In this document: positions 51,981-60,517 of the stretch, piece after piece
How the letters are laid out: each line of letters begins with the position of its first letter
How positions within the stretch are numbered: position 1 is the first letter of the stretch
Assembly (NCBI GenBank): GCA_050309795.1
Contig: JBNRMW010000012.1
Coordinates: 62,001 to 126,000 of the forward strand
Direction: 5' to 3'
Length of the DNA stretch: 64,000 bases
Source: JBNRMW01 sp050309795
GTDB lineage: Bacteria > Bacillota_I > Bacilli_A > Erysipelotrichales > Erysipelotrichaceae
The notes under the pieces: model-generated
Database searches by the model: none
The model's input: the letters and a program-made list of their open reading frames with translations, nothing else
What the model was told of the DNA's origin: nothing
Translations under genes and position numbers: made by a program

Positions 51981-52829
51981 ATGATTACTTTACAAAATAA
52001 CGATTTAACTTTAAAAATTAATTTACTCGGTGGTGAATGGACCTCTATAGTGGATGCCAACCATCAGGAGCATCTTTTTCAAGGCCATCGTGCCTCCTGG
52101 TCCCGTCAAGCACCTTTATTATTTCCAATTGTTGGACGCTTACTTGACCATCAATATCAATACGAGAATCAAACCTTTGAGATGGGTCAACACGGTTTTC
52201 TGCGCGATATGAAGTTGGAAGTCGTATCCATCGAACCAACAAGAGCGGTGTTAAAAGCCCAATCTAACGACACGACACGACAACAATACCCCTTCGAGTT
52301 TGAGGTGTTTATCACCTATGAATTAGAAGGTCCAGAAATAAAAACAACCCTAGACGTTCTTAATCAGGGAGAGAAGCCAATGTATTATGCTATTGGCGGC
52401 CATCCGGCCTTCATTATTGATCCACGCGACGATAATTATTTGGAAATCGAGGGGGAGCAACTCGGAGAGTTTCTACTGGATGGTCCATATGTGCGGGACT
52501 ATCAATCCTTAACAACGAAGAAGATGCTGTTAAAGGAGGTGGATCTTGTCGCTACGAAAATTATTAGTCAAGCACCTCAAGTTCGCTTAGTGACTCCCAC
52601 CAAAACCATTACCTTAAGAATGGATCCTGCGAAGTATATTGGCATTTGGGCACCATTCAATAGCGAGAATAATCGTGTTGAAGATTGCGTTGCCTTGGAA
52701 CCCTGGTGGGGAATAGCCGACTGTATCGACCATAATCAGCAATTGGTTGAGAAAAAGGCAATCATGAGTCTCGATCCACAGCAGAGTCAGCAGTTTAAAT
52801 TTTCAATAAATATTCAAACCATAGTGTAG
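51981..52829 (+). CDS. Aldose 1-epimerase family protein (LacX-like)
   Basis: A 282-residue protein of the galactose mutarotase-like superfamily. Matching blocks are SWSRQAPLLFPIVGRL, MGQHGFLRD with the catalytic His, YYAIGGHPAF with the second His, and LEPWWGIAD at the end. This subgroup (LacX/YeaD-like) is close to mutarotases, but the sugar is not known. No RBS is visible beyond the tail of nfo, suggesting coupled translation. It ends at a terminator closing the degV operon. Confidence 0.88.
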   Translation: MITLQNNDLTLKINLLGGEWTSIVDANHQEHLFQGHRASWSRQAPLLFPIVGRLLDHQYQYENQTFEMGQHGFLRDMKLEVVSIEPTRAVLKAQSNDTTRQQYPFEFEVFITYELEGPEIKTTLDVLNQGEKPMYYAIGGHPAFIIDPRDDNYLEIEGEQLGEFLLDGPYVRDYQSLTTKKMLLKEVDLVATKIISQAPQVRLVTPTKTITLRMDPAKYIGIWAPFNSENNRVEDCVALEPWWGIADCIDHNQQLVEKKAIMSLDPQQSQQFKFSINIQTIV

Positions 52830-52843
52830 CGCTATGGTTTTTT
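52817..52843 (+). terminator. Terminator of the degV-nfo operon
   Basis: AACCATAG (52817-52824) pairs with CTATGGTT (52832-52839), followed by T residues. The stop codon of the epimerase gene lies in the loop. Confidence 0.8.
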
Positions 52844-52862
52844 ACTATAATTTTTAAACATG

Positions 52863-52898
52863 TACCTTGCAACGTAAGATACCTTATGATATTATGAT
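52863..52898 (+). promoter_or_regulatory. Promoter and candidate PadR operator
   Basis: TACCTTGC (52863-52870) is partly inverted as GTAAGATA (52874-52881), and TACCTT recurs directly at 52880-52885. TATGAT boxes lie at 52885-52890 and 52893-52898. The overlap of repeat and promoter suggests autoregulation by the PadR gene that follows. Confidence 0.4.
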
Positions 52899-52916
52899 AG
52901 CGAAAGGAGGAAGGCG

Positions 52917-53237
52917 ATGAATATTCAATATAAAAAAGGGATCTTAGAACTCTGTGTCCTCACTCTTTTAACTCGACGAGACCACTATGGATACGAATTA
53001 GTGGAAACGATTTCCAAAAGTATTGAAATTTCCGAGGGAACCATTTATCCCTTGTTAAGACGCTTAAGTGATGCTCATTTGGTAGAAACCTATTTACAAG
53101 AATCTAATGTTGGCCCCCCACGTAAATACTATCGTTTAACTAAAAAAGGGGAAAAGAGCCAACAACAACAACATCAACAATGGACCGCTTTCAGCCAATC
53201 GATGAAGACATTTTTACAAGGAGACGATCATGACTAA
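52917..53237 (+). CDS. PadR family transcriptional regulator
   Basis: A 106-residue winged-helix repressor of the PadR-s1 type. It begins YKKGILELCVLTLLTRRDHYGYELVE, the family signature, followed by SEGTIYPLLRRLSDAHLVETY (recognition helix and wing) and GPPRKYYRLTKKG. PadR proteins usually repress the next gene until a signal molecule binds. It has AGGAGG before the ATG and overlaps the DUF1700/DUF4097 gene by eight bases, so that protein is the likely target. Confidence 0.93.
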   Translation: MNIQYKKGILELCVLTLLTRRDHYGYELVETISKSIEISEGTIYPLLRRLSDAHLVETYLQESNVGPPRKYYRLTKKGEKSQQQQHQQWTAFSQSMKTFLQGDDHD

Positions 53238-54354
53238 GAAAGACTATTTACGTAAATTAAGAAGAAGTTTAAAAGACTTACCCGACCATATTATTCAAGA
53301 CATTCTTCGGGATTATGAAGAACATTTTGATGATGGTCAACGCTCAGGTCTTTCGGAAGAAGAAATATCCCGGGGGTTAGGTGATCCAAAAGAAGTGGCG
53401 AGTGAATATTTAAAGATGTATCCCCACGCTAAAAAACAAAAGAAAGATTCGAAATTGTGGGACTTCCTTTGGTTTGTTTTTGTTATTATCGGGGGTTTAT
53501 GGGTTGTGGTTAATTTTGTGCCGTTTATTTTCAAATTAACAGGCAGCATTATCGGTGGTTTGTTAGGGTTTATTTTCTTTCTGGTATCACTGATATTAGT
53601 CGTCGTATTGATTGCGATTATCTATGGCCTGTTTAAAGGGAAACAAGTCTTTAATTTTGTTGTAGGTGATCGGAAGTTTACCTTCAAAACCAGTGATGAA
53701 GATCGAAGTCAACGGGTGAATGAAAGTCAAATAATTCAGCAGCCCGTTTCCGATATTGCTGTAGAATCGCATTTGTCAGCAGTCATTATTCAGCAGGAAG
53801 ACCGCAACGATATTTTGGTAGAGCTCGATGGTTATTCCAGTATTAGACGATCGCCTCTTCAAGTTGAGGTCAACAACGGCCACTTATCCATCATCGATGA
53901 AGTCGTGTCTCAAACGATAGTGAATGGTAATTTGAACAGTAATCTAAAACTCTGGGTACGGGTCCCCCAAAAGAATTTTGATGTATCGGTTAAATCGAGT
54001 ATTGGCTCGGTTAAAATCAATGGGAACTTCAATTCCTGTACGGTCGACGCGAATTTAGGATCGCTCAAAATCGATGGTCATCAAAATGTGTCCGAGGTAA
54101 AATGCGACATGGGTAGTATTCGTGTTCATAATAATTTTGGTTCGGGTAATTTCACTGCGAGTATGGGTAGTGTTCAATGGTACCAAGCAAATAACAATCC
54201 CCACCGATTTATAATTCAAAAAACGATGGGTAGTTTTAAAAATAATTCACAAAAGGTATTTAACCAACATAACAATACGTATAGATCACAAGAAGGGATT
54301 GAACCCGAGGTTCGTATTCGTTCAAAAATGGGAAGTATTCGCTTAGAAGGATAA
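53230..54354 (+). CDS. DUF1700 (HAAS) plus DUF4097 membrane protein
   Basis: A 374-residue protein with three parts. Residues 1-70 are the helical HAAS/DUF1700 domain (KKDYLRKLRRSLKDLP, DYEEHFDDG, LGDPKEVASEYL). Next come two membrane helices (about 77-100 and 102-134). The C-terminal half (about 175-374) is a right-handed beta structure of the DUF4097 type with repeated GSVKIN, GSLKID, GSIRVH, GSVQWY and GSIRLEG turns. HAAS-DUF4097 genes next to PadR regulators are common in Bacillota and linked to envelope stress, but the molecular role is unknown. Topology suggests the beta part lies outside or just beneath the membrane. Confidence 0.85.
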   Translation: MTKKDYLRKLRRSLKDLPDHIIQDILRDYEEHFDDGQRSGLSEEEISRGLGDPKEVASEYLKMYPHAKKQKKDSKLWDFLWFVFVIIGGLWVVVNFVPFIFKLTGSIIGGLLGFIFFLVSLILVVVLIAIIYGLFKGKQVFNFVVGDRKFTFKTSDEDRSQRVNESQIIQQPVSDIAVESHLSAVIIQQEDRNDILVELDGYSSIRRSPLQVEVNNGHLSIIDEVVSQTIVNGNLNSNLKLWVRVPQKNFDVSVKSSIGSVKINGNFNSCTVDANLGSLKIDGHQNVSEVKCDMGSIRVHNNFGSGNFTASMGSVQWYQANNNPHRFIIQKTMGSFKNNSQKVFNQHNNTYRSQEGIEPEVRIRSKMGSIRLEG

Positions 54355-54358
54355 TTAA

Positions 54359-54390
54359 AAAGGCAAGCCAGTAGTATGGGCTTGCCTTTA
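54359..54390. terminator. Bidirectional terminator
   Basis: AAAGGCAAGCC (54359-54369) pairs with GGCTTGCCTTT (54379-54389), with A and T flanks. It serves the PadR operon and convergent tkt. Confidence 0.85.
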
Positions 54391-54396
54391 ACATTG

Positions 54397-56373
54397 TTAG
54401 AGTTGTTTGAATCTGTCGACGACATTTTCGACGGTAAATCCGTACTCTTCATAGACTTTTTGACCCGGTGCAGAAGCGCCGAAGGTCTCCAGGCCTATGA
54501 CATCGCCCTGGAATCCGACAAACTGATGCCAGCTATACGGTGAACCCGCTTCCAGTGCTAAGCGTTTCGTAATTTCTTTCGGTAAGATTTGTTCTTGATA
54601 AGCAAGATCTTGTTGCTTAAAGAGTTCAATACTTGGCATAGAAACGACGCGAACATTGATTCCTTCAGCTTGAAGTTGATCCTTCGCTTTTAAAGCGAGC
54701 GAGACTTCGGAGCCGCTAGCTATTAAGATACCATCAAGTGATCCTTCCGGATTATAAAGGGTATACCCACCTTTAAGGGCTTCTTTACTTGTTTCGGCCA
54801 AAGAAGGGACGTTTTGGCGGGTTAAGGCTAAAAGGGTTGGGGTTTCAGTTGATGTAATCGCAGCGACCCAACCGGCCACGGTTTCCGTCGCATCGGCTGG
54901 TCGGAAAACCACGGTATTTGGTTGAGCACGCATCATTGTTAATTGTTCAATCGGTTGATGGGTTGGACCATCTTCACCAACAAAGACGGAGTCATGAGTC
55001 ATGACGTAGATTTGTGGTAATTTCATCAAGGCAGCTAAACGGGCCATCGGTTTAAAGAAGTCCGCAAAGACTAAGAAGGTTGCGGTATAGGAACGAAGAC
55101 CGCCATGTAAGAGAATACCGTTAGCAGCTCCAACCATTGCGTGTTCACGCACTCCCCAATGGATGTTCTTGCCGGCTTTGTTGTCTTTAGAAAAGGCTGT
55201 TTCTCCATTTAGTTGGGTCTTATTCGATGGGGCTAAATCCGCGGATCCACCAAATAAGTTTGGAATCCGTTGGTTGAGTTTGTTTAAGATTTCGCCAGAA
55301 CTATTACGGGTGGCGCTTGGTTTATCGGATACTTCCCAAAGCTCTTCGTCGTTTAGTAAATCATTGACATCGACCGGTTGATGATAAGCCGCCCATTTTT
55401 CGGCAAGTTCAGGATATTCTTGGGCGTAACGTTCAAAGAGTTCATTCCACTCTTGGTGGGCTTGTTGGCCGCGTTGAGCTTTTTCTCGATAGTGGTCATA
55501 AACGTCTTGGTCCACTTTAAAAGCGTCCGCATTGGTCCAGTTGAGGGTTTCTCTAGTGCTTGCGACGGCGTCTGGTCCCATTGGGTCGGAGTGGGCCTTA
55601 TTCGTACCCACGCGCGGGGAACCATAACCGATTTCGGTATTTATTTCAATGAGTGTTGGTCGCTTTGTATCTGATTTTGCGGTTTCAATCGCTTCAGCTA
55701 TTTTTTCTAAATTGTTGCCATCGCGGACATGAAGGACTTGGAAACCATAGGCTTCAAACCGTTTGCGCACGTTTTCATGGAACGCTAGGTCGGTGCCGCC
55801 TTCGATGGTAATTTGATTGGAATCATAGAGGACAATGAGTTTATCAAGTCCCATGGTTCCGGCCATGGACATGGCTTCTGAGGAAACGCCCTCCATCATA
55901 CAGCCATCGCCCGCTAAGACGTAGGTGTAGTGATCGACAATTGGATAACCTTCGCGGTTAAAGACGGTTGCTAAATGGGCTTCCGCCATCGCCATACCTA
56001 CCGAATTGCTTAATCCAGCACCAAGAGGACCCGTCGTGGTTTCGACCCCTTCGGTATCGGTGACTTCAGGATGTCCTGGCGTTTTCGATTGCCACTGACG
56101 GAAGTTTTGAAGTTCTTCGATCGATAAGTTATAACCAAATAGATGAAGTAGGGAGTAGATCAACATCGATCCATGTCCAGCGGACAAAATAAATCGATCC
56201 CGGTTTGGCCAGGAAGGATCTTTAGGGTCGTGATTGAGGTGATTGGCATACAGTTCATAGCCAAGGGGAGCACACCCTAGGGGTAGTCCTGGATGACCGG
56301 ACTGCGCTTTTTCTACCGCATCCATGGTTAAGATACGTATTGCATTGATAGACTTATTTGTTATATTTTCCAT
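54397..56373 (-). CDS. tkt: Transketolase
   Basis: A 658-residue thiamine-diphosphate enzyme of the pentose phosphate pathway. Motifs in order are QSGHPGLPLGCAPLGYELY, LSAGHGSMLIYSLLHLFGY, the ThDP motif beginning GDGCMMEGVSSEAM, then GGSADLAPSNKT, the GVREHAM block with the catalytic Glu, and THDSVFVGEDGPTHQPIEQL. Full length. AAGGAG lies before the ATG. A single gene with a shared terminator. In a glycolytic organism without a full TCA cycle it would feed PRPP and aromatic synthesis; that context is inference. Confidence 0.96.
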   Translation of the reverse strand: MENITNKSINAIRILTMDAVEKAQSGHPGLPLGCAPLGYELYANHLNHDPKDPSWPNRDRFILSAGHGSMLIYSLLHLFGYNLSIEELQNFRQWQSKTPGHPEVTDTEGVETTTGPLGAGLSNSVGMAMAEAHLATVFNREGYPIVDHYTYVLAGDGCMMEGVSSEAMSMAGTMGLDKLIVLYDSNQITIEGGTDLAFHENVRKRFEAYGFQVLHVRDGNNLEKIAEAIETAKSDTKRPTLIEINTEIGYGSPRVGTNKAHSDPMGPDAVASTRETLNWTNADAFKVDQDVYDHYREKAQRGQQAHQEWNELFERYAQEYPELAEKWAAYHQPVDVNDLLNDEELWEVSDKPSATRNSSGEILNKLNQRIPNLFGGSADLAPSNKTQLNGETAFSKDNKAGKNIHWGVREHAMVGAANGILLHGGLRSYTATFLVFADFFKPMARLAALMKLPQIYVMTHDSVFVGEDGPTHQPIEQLTMMRAQPNTVVFRPADATETVAGWVAAITSTETPTLLALTRQNVPSLAETSKEALKGGYTLYNPEGSLDGILIASGSEVSLALKAKDQLQAEGINVRVVSMPSIELFKQQDLAYQEQILPKEITKRLALEAGSPYSWHQFVGFQGDVIGLETFGASAPGQKVYEEYGFTVENVVDRFKQL

Positions 56374-56471
56374 ACGTTTCTCCTTTGCGTCTATTATAGC
56401 TAAATCCCTTCTTTAAGCAAAGGGTATTTTTTAATTAAAAGAAGGTTTCCAAAAAGAAGGTCAGCCAACTT

Positions 56472-56636
56472 TTAAATCGTGGGCTTTCTTTTGATAGCGA
56501 AATAATTCCCTTTAAACCCATAAATTAAAGTACCCGTCAAAAGGATTGGTGCCAAGAACACCGTTTGATCAAAAATCCAAATAATTAGGAAAGATAAAAC
56601 AAAACTACTGCCGATTAAGAGAAGGGATTTTTTCAT
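56472..56636 (-). CDS. Small two-helix membrane protein
   Basis: A 54-residue protein starting MKKSLLLIGSSFVLS with AAGGAG at the right distance. Two hydrophobic segments (about 3-20 and 24-44) are followed by a basic tail (FAIKRKPTI). The first segment could instead be a signal anchor. No family recognised. It stands between the DEAD-box helicase gene and tkt on the same strand, with a terminator upstream, so it probably has its own promoter. Confidence 0.55.
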   Translation of the reverse strand: MKKSLLLIGSSFVLSFLIIWIFDQTVFLAPILLTGTLIYGFKGNYFAIKRKPTI

Positions 56637-56665
56637 AATATGTCTCCTTATGATTGAAGATAGCA

Positions 56666-56698
56666 TAAAAAAACGCCAACAATTGCTGCTGGCATTTT
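56666..56698 (-). terminator. Terminator of the DEAD-box helicase gene
   Basis: On the minus strand AAATGCCAGCA pairs with TGTTGGCGTTT with two mismatches, followed by a run of T. Confidence 0.75.
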
Positions 56699-56703
56699 AA
56701 GAA

Positions 56704-58326
56704 CTAATTACGTGGTGTTTTTCGTCGATGACGAGATCGGCGATTGCGCGGTTTGTCGGAAGAGGCTTTAAACACGGTGAGCACTTTCTTGTTGTAGGTA
56801 TAGTTACTTAAGGCGTTAATAACTTCTTTTTCAAGATGAGCTGGAACTTCAAAGGTTGAAGATGTTTGGGAGAGGGAAATCTTACCAATGTCTTTTCCGG
56901 TTAAGGAGGTCGCTTTAGCTATCAATTTAATGAGTTCACCAACTTCTAAATCATTCTTACGTCCCAGGTTGATCACCAATCGACTAAAGTTTTGTGCTTT
57001 GCGTACTTTGGAGACGTTTTCATCAATTTCTTTCATGGTAAAGTTTTGAACCACTTTAGCTAAGAGACCATGGATGATCTCCGTGTCAATATAGCCGCGA
57101 TCATAAAGTCCAGCCATGATGTCCAATGTTTGTTGAGTGTTGTTGATGGTTAAACCGGATTTGATTTCTTTTTCAATTAGATTTAACGTGAGATCACTGA
57201 GTTGTTTCTGAGTTGGAAGTGGTAATATCTTAATCGGTTGTTTAATGAGTTTTTCGACTTGTCCCAAGAGCTTTTGTTGACGAGGGGAGACAAAAGTAAT
57301 GGCCATGCCTTCTTTTCCGGCTCGACCTGTTCTACCGATCCGGTGAACATAGTATTCAATTTCGGAAGGAACATCATAGTTAATGACTAAATCTAGTTGA
57401 GAAACATCAATGCCTCGGGCAGCCACGTCTGTCGCAACTAGTAGGCTTAAAGTCTTTTCCTTGAAACGAGCCATCATCGCTGTCCGCATTTCTTGTTTCA
57501 TATCACCATGTAGAGCACCTACACGATATCCTTGGGCACTTAGGAAAGTCGCTAATTCGTCCGCGCCTTTTTTAGTATTGCTGAAAATAATACAAGATTC
57601 TGGAGTATGTATTTCTAAGAGTTGAACTAATAGTTTGTTTTTATTACTTGGTAAGACTCGATAGCCGATTTGTTCAATCGTGCTGGTGGTCAACGTATTT
57701 TGGGATAGTTTAATAATGACGGGATTTTCCAAGAGCTCTTTGGTTAATTCCTGAATGGGTTTCGGCATGGTTGCTGAAAACAATAAGGTTTGGGTTGGTG
57801 CTTCGATATAGGCCATCACGGCCACAATATCTTCATAAAACCCCATATTGAGCATTTCATCGGCTTCATCTAAGACTAAGATTTGGAGGTTTTGAACGCG
57901 GATGGTCCGTCTTCTTAAATGGTCAAGCAAGCGTCCTGGGGTGGCCACGACGATGCGTTTTCCCCGTTTGAGTAAGCGGATTTGACGTTCAATGGGTTCA
58001 CCACCGTAGAGTGCGACAACGCTCATCTCTTTGGTATAGGTTGCGAATTTACGTAATTCGTTAGCGACTTGTAGGCAGAGTTCGCGCGTTGGTAAAATAA
58101 TGAGCGCTTCCGTTTGATTTGAAGCGTCTATTTCGGTTAATAAGTTTAAAAGGGGCAGACCAAAGGCGGCGGTCTTTCCACTTCCAGTATGGGATTGTCC
58201 CAAAACATCTTTTCCTGCTAAAACGGCAGGGATCGCCTGGGCTTGAATCTCCGTGGGTTCATAGTACCCAAGCTCTTCAATGGCTTGAAGGAGTTCGGGT
58301 TTTAAATTTAATTCGTTAAAATACAT
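56704..58326 (-). CDS. DEAD-box RNA helicase with DbpA-type RNA-binding tail
   Basis: A 540-residue ATP-dependent RNA helicase. Motifs in order: Q motif PTEIQAQAIP, Walker A GQSHTGSGKT (43-52), PTRELCLQ, DEADEM, SAT and HRIGRTGRAG. After the helicase core a region near 455-525 (FSRLVINLGRKNDLEVGELIKLI) matches the DbpA RNA-binding domain. The tail is Arg/Lys-rich. Such proteins help ribosome assembly, mRNA turnover and growth in the cold (CshA or DeaD type). DbpA-like tails can target 23S rRNA, but the family is broad. No good ribosome site stands right at the start; the frame begins MYFNELNLKP. Confidence 0.93.
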   Translation of the reverse strand: MYFNELNLKPELLQAIEELGYYEPTEIQAQAIPAVLAGKDVLGQSHTGSGKTAAFGLPLLNLLTEIDASNQTEALIILPTRELCLQVANELRKFATYTKEMSVVALYGGEPIERQIRLLKRGKRIVVATPGRLLDHLRRRTIRVQNLQILVLDEADEMLNMGFYEDIVAVMAYIEAPTQTLLFSATMPKPIQELTKELLENPVIIKLSQNTLTTSTIEQIGYRVLPSNKNKLLVQLLEIHTPESCIIFSNTKKGADELATFLSAQGYRVGALHGDMKQEMRTAMMARFKEKTLSLLVATDVAARGIDVSQLDLVINYDVPSEIEYYVHRIGRTGRAGKEGMAITFVSPRQQKLLGQVEKLIKQPIKILPLPTQKQLSDLTLNLIEKEIKSGLTINNTQQTLDIMAGLYDRGYIDTEIIHGLLAKVVQNFTMKEIDENVSKVRKAQNFSRLVINLGRKNDLEVGELIKLIAKATSLTGKDIGKISLSQTSSTFEVPAHLEKEVINALSNYTYNKKVLTVFKASSDKPRNRRSRHRRKTPRN

Positions 58327-58405
58327 AAAGGCCTTCTTTCGTTGCTTAATGAGTATACCACAACCATCTTCCTTTTTTGTTAATATAATAAGGAGAGGTT
58401 AAAAA

Positions 58406-58822
58406 ATGATTACTTTAAAATGGGAAAACAACCGAGACGATTGGACCTATGTCCGAACCGAGGTGTTTATAAAGCAACAAGGATTTAAAAACGAGTTTGA
58501 TGAACTGGATAAAACGAGCCATCATTTGACTCTGTATAAAGACCAACAACTCGTCGGCTGTGCTCGAGGCTATGTGACCGAGGATCATTTGGCGTTGATA
58601 CAACGGATTGCGGTGTTAACACCTTATCGTCGTCAAGGGTTTGGTTCGAAAATCGTGTTGGCGATGGAAGAAAAACTACGGCTATATCAACCTGTCGAGT
58701 TTCGACTCCATGCTCAAGCGGATAAATTAACTTTTTATGAACAGCTAGGTTATCAAGCCATAGGCGACCAAGACTTTGATGAAGAGATGGTCCATCAATG
58801 GATGAAAAAGCCCGTTTTGTAA
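58406..58822 (+). CDS. GNAT family N-acetyltransferase (ElaA/YjcF-like)
   Basis: A 138-residue acetyltransferase. The acetyl-CoA loop is in IQRIAVLTPYRRQGFGSKIV (R-x-x-G-x-G type), preceded by the strand QLVGCARGYV and followed by RLHAQADKLTFYEQLGY. The substrate is unknown. AGGAGAGG stands before the ATG. It is divergent from the helicase gene and followed after 43 bases by phnA with its own -10 element. Confidence 0.88.
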   Translation: MITLKWENNRDDWTYVRTEVFIKQQGFKNEFDELDKTSHHLTLYKDQQLVGCARGYVTEDHLALIQRIAVLTPYRRQGFGSKIVLAMEEKLRLYQPVEFRLHAQADKLTFYEQLGYQAIGDQDFDEEMVHQWMKKPVL

Positions 58823-58825
58823 ATG

Positions 58826-58834
58826 TGCTATAAT
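58826..58834 (+). promoter_or_regulatory. Extended -10 promoter element for phnA
   Basis: TGCTATAAT (TGn plus TATAAT) ends 31 bases before the ATG; no good -35. Confidence 0.5.
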
Positions 58835-58865
58835 CAATTTGTTAAAAAAGAATGGAGAAGTATGA

Positions 58866-59201
58866 ATGAGTTTACCTGCCTGCCCTCAATGTCATGAAAA
58901 CTATACCTATGAAGACGGCCATACCTTTGTTTGTCCGATGTGTTTTCATGAATGGACCCAAGAAAGTATAGAGGCTGCTCAAGCAGCAGCGAGTGTCCGT
59001 GATGTACATGGGAATCCCTTAGCAGATGGTGATGATGTGACCATTGTCAAAGATTTGAAAATGGGAAGCGAAACCCTTAAACAAGGAACGCGCGTCCGTA
59101 ATATCAAGATTTTAGACCAAGAAGTCGATGGCCATGATTTACAGGCTCGAGTGGATGGTCACGGTACCGTTTATCTCAAAGGCTCGGTGGTTAAGAAATA
59201 A
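58866..59201 (+). CDS. PhnA/YjdM family zinc-ribbon protein
   Basis: A 111-residue protein. The N-terminal zinc ribbon has CPQCHENY and CPMCFHEW (two CxxC pairs). The PhnA domain follows with VRDVHGNPLADGDDVTIVKDLK and a closing IVYLKG-like strand (here GTVYLKGSVVKK). Despite the old name, the family is not needed for phosphonate use; its role is unknown. ATG 58866 is preferred over one at 58862, which is in another frame, given the GGAG spacing. Confidence 0.93.
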   Translation: MSLPACPQCHENYTYEDGHTFVCPMCFHEWTQESIEAAQAAASVRDVHGNPLADGDDVTIVKDLKMGSETLKQGTRVRNIKILDQEVDGHDLQARVDGHGTVYLKGSVVKK

Positions 59202-59202
59202 A

Positions 59203-59243
59203 AAAAGCGTCTGATCTTCATTTGAAGACCGGACGCTTTTTAA
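59203..59243. terminator. Bidirectional terminator
   Basis: Arms at 59203-59220 and 59223-59240 pair over 18 bases with two or three mismatches; A and T runs flank it. It closes phnA and the convergent hut operon, and overlaps the hutI stop. Confidence 0.8.
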
Positions 59244-60517
59244 GTTGTTTTTTGATATACAATTTGGCCGTTTTTAATTACTGTATCGGTGTGATTAATG
59301 CCGAAATGATACATTAAATATTCCAAATTAGGGGTATCAAAGAGAACGATATCTGCCTTTTTCCCAACTTCCAAACTGCCAATGTCGTCTTGACGGTTAA
59401 TAGCAGCCGCAGCATTGATGGTTACAGCCGTTAACACCTCTTCGGGTGTCAGCTTCATGACCAGACAAGCAAGGGTCATGACGAGTTGTAGATTTTCGGT
59501 AGGCGAACTTCCGGGGTTGTAGTCGGTAGCCAAGGCAACGGGAACACCCGCCTCAATCATGGCGCGACCACGAGCAAAATGCTCCACTTGTAAATTAAAG
59601 GATGTTGCGGGTAATAATACAGCAATGACCCCAGCTTGAGCTAAAGCTTCAATGCCTTCGTCATTGGTAGCAATTAAGTGTTCTGCGGAAATGCAATTTA
59701 GCTCGGCAGCTAATTGAGCACCGCCTAAGGGAATTATTTCATCCGCATGAATTTTTGGGATAAGTCCGAATTTTTCACCCGCCCGCAAGATATCTCTGCC
59801 TTGATCAATCGAAAAAACACCTTGTTCGACAAAGACGTCAATGAATTCAGCTAAATTTCGCCGCTTCACTTCAGGAATCATTTTTTCAATTAAGAGGTCA
59901 ATAAAAGCTTGGGGATTTTGTTGATAGGCTTTGGGGATCGCATGGGCTCCCATAAAGGTGGAAACAAGGTCCACGGGGTGGTCTTCGTTTAGTTTTTGCG
60001 CGACTTCTAATTGTTTGAGTTCTGTTTCAAAATCATCTAAACCATAGCCGGATTTGGCTTCAATGGTTGTGGCCCCGAAGGCCATCATCTGGTCAAGGGA
60101 TTTCTTAGCTTGTTGATAGAGTTGTTCAAACGAGGCTTGCTGGGTGTCTTTGACGGTTTTGAAAATTCCTCCACCTTGAGCTAAAATTTCCAAATAAGAA
60201 GTTCCATGTAATTTTAAAGCCAACTCTTGTTCGCGCGAGCCACCATGAACCAAATGGGTATGGGGATCGATTAAGCCAGGGGTCACCGTTTTATTTTCAC
60301 CATTAATGAAAAGGGTCTGTTCATCGGTTTTAATGAAGGATGGCAGAGGGCTGGGACCTGCATAAATAATCTTGTCTGCTTTTGTCGCGACACAGCCATT
60401 TTTAATAAGGGAGATGTGGTTCATTTCTTCTTTGACTCGTGGGCGGTTTGGACCAGCCAGGGTGATGAGTGTTTGAATTTTTTCAATGACGAGATCCGCT
60501 TTTTGGTGGTTATTCAT
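59240..60517 (-). CDS. hutI: Imidazolonepropionase
   Basis: A 425-residue amidohydrolase opening the ring of imidazolone-5-propionate to N-formimino-L-glutamate, the third step of histidine breakdown. Metal motifs are VTPGLIDPHTHLVHGG, EAKSGYGLD, MGAHAIP, KIHADEI, SAEHL and ATDYNPGSSPTENLQ. The start overlaps ftcD by eight bases. It is the last gene of the operon and ends at the terminator shared with phnA. Confidence 0.95.
   Translation of the reverse strand: MNNHQKADLVIEKIQTLITLAGPNRPRVKEEMNHISLIKNGCVATKADKIIYAGPSPLPSFIKTDEQTLFINGENKTVTPGLIDPHTHLVHGGSREQELALKLHGTSYLEILAQGGGIFKTVKDTQQASFEQLYQQAKKSLDQMMAFGATTIEAKSGYGLDDFETELKQLEVAQKLNEDHPVDLVSTFMGAHAIPKAYQQNPQAFIDLLIEKMIPEVKRRNLAEFIDVFVEQGVFSIDQGRDILRAGEKFGLIPKIHADEIIPLGGAQLAAELNCISAEHLIATNDEGIEALAQAGVIAVLLPATSFNLQVEHFARGRAMIEAGVPVALATDYNPGSSPTENLQLVMTLACLVMKLTPEEVLTAVTINAAAAINRQDDIGSLEVGKKADIVLFDTPNLEYLMYHFGINHTDTVIKNGQIVYQKTT

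Noticed and set aside
58384..58389. Perfect TATAAT just before the GNAT gene
   Set aside because: A start about seven bases downstream of it would remove the ribosome site AGGAGAGG, so it is unlikely to be the working promoter.
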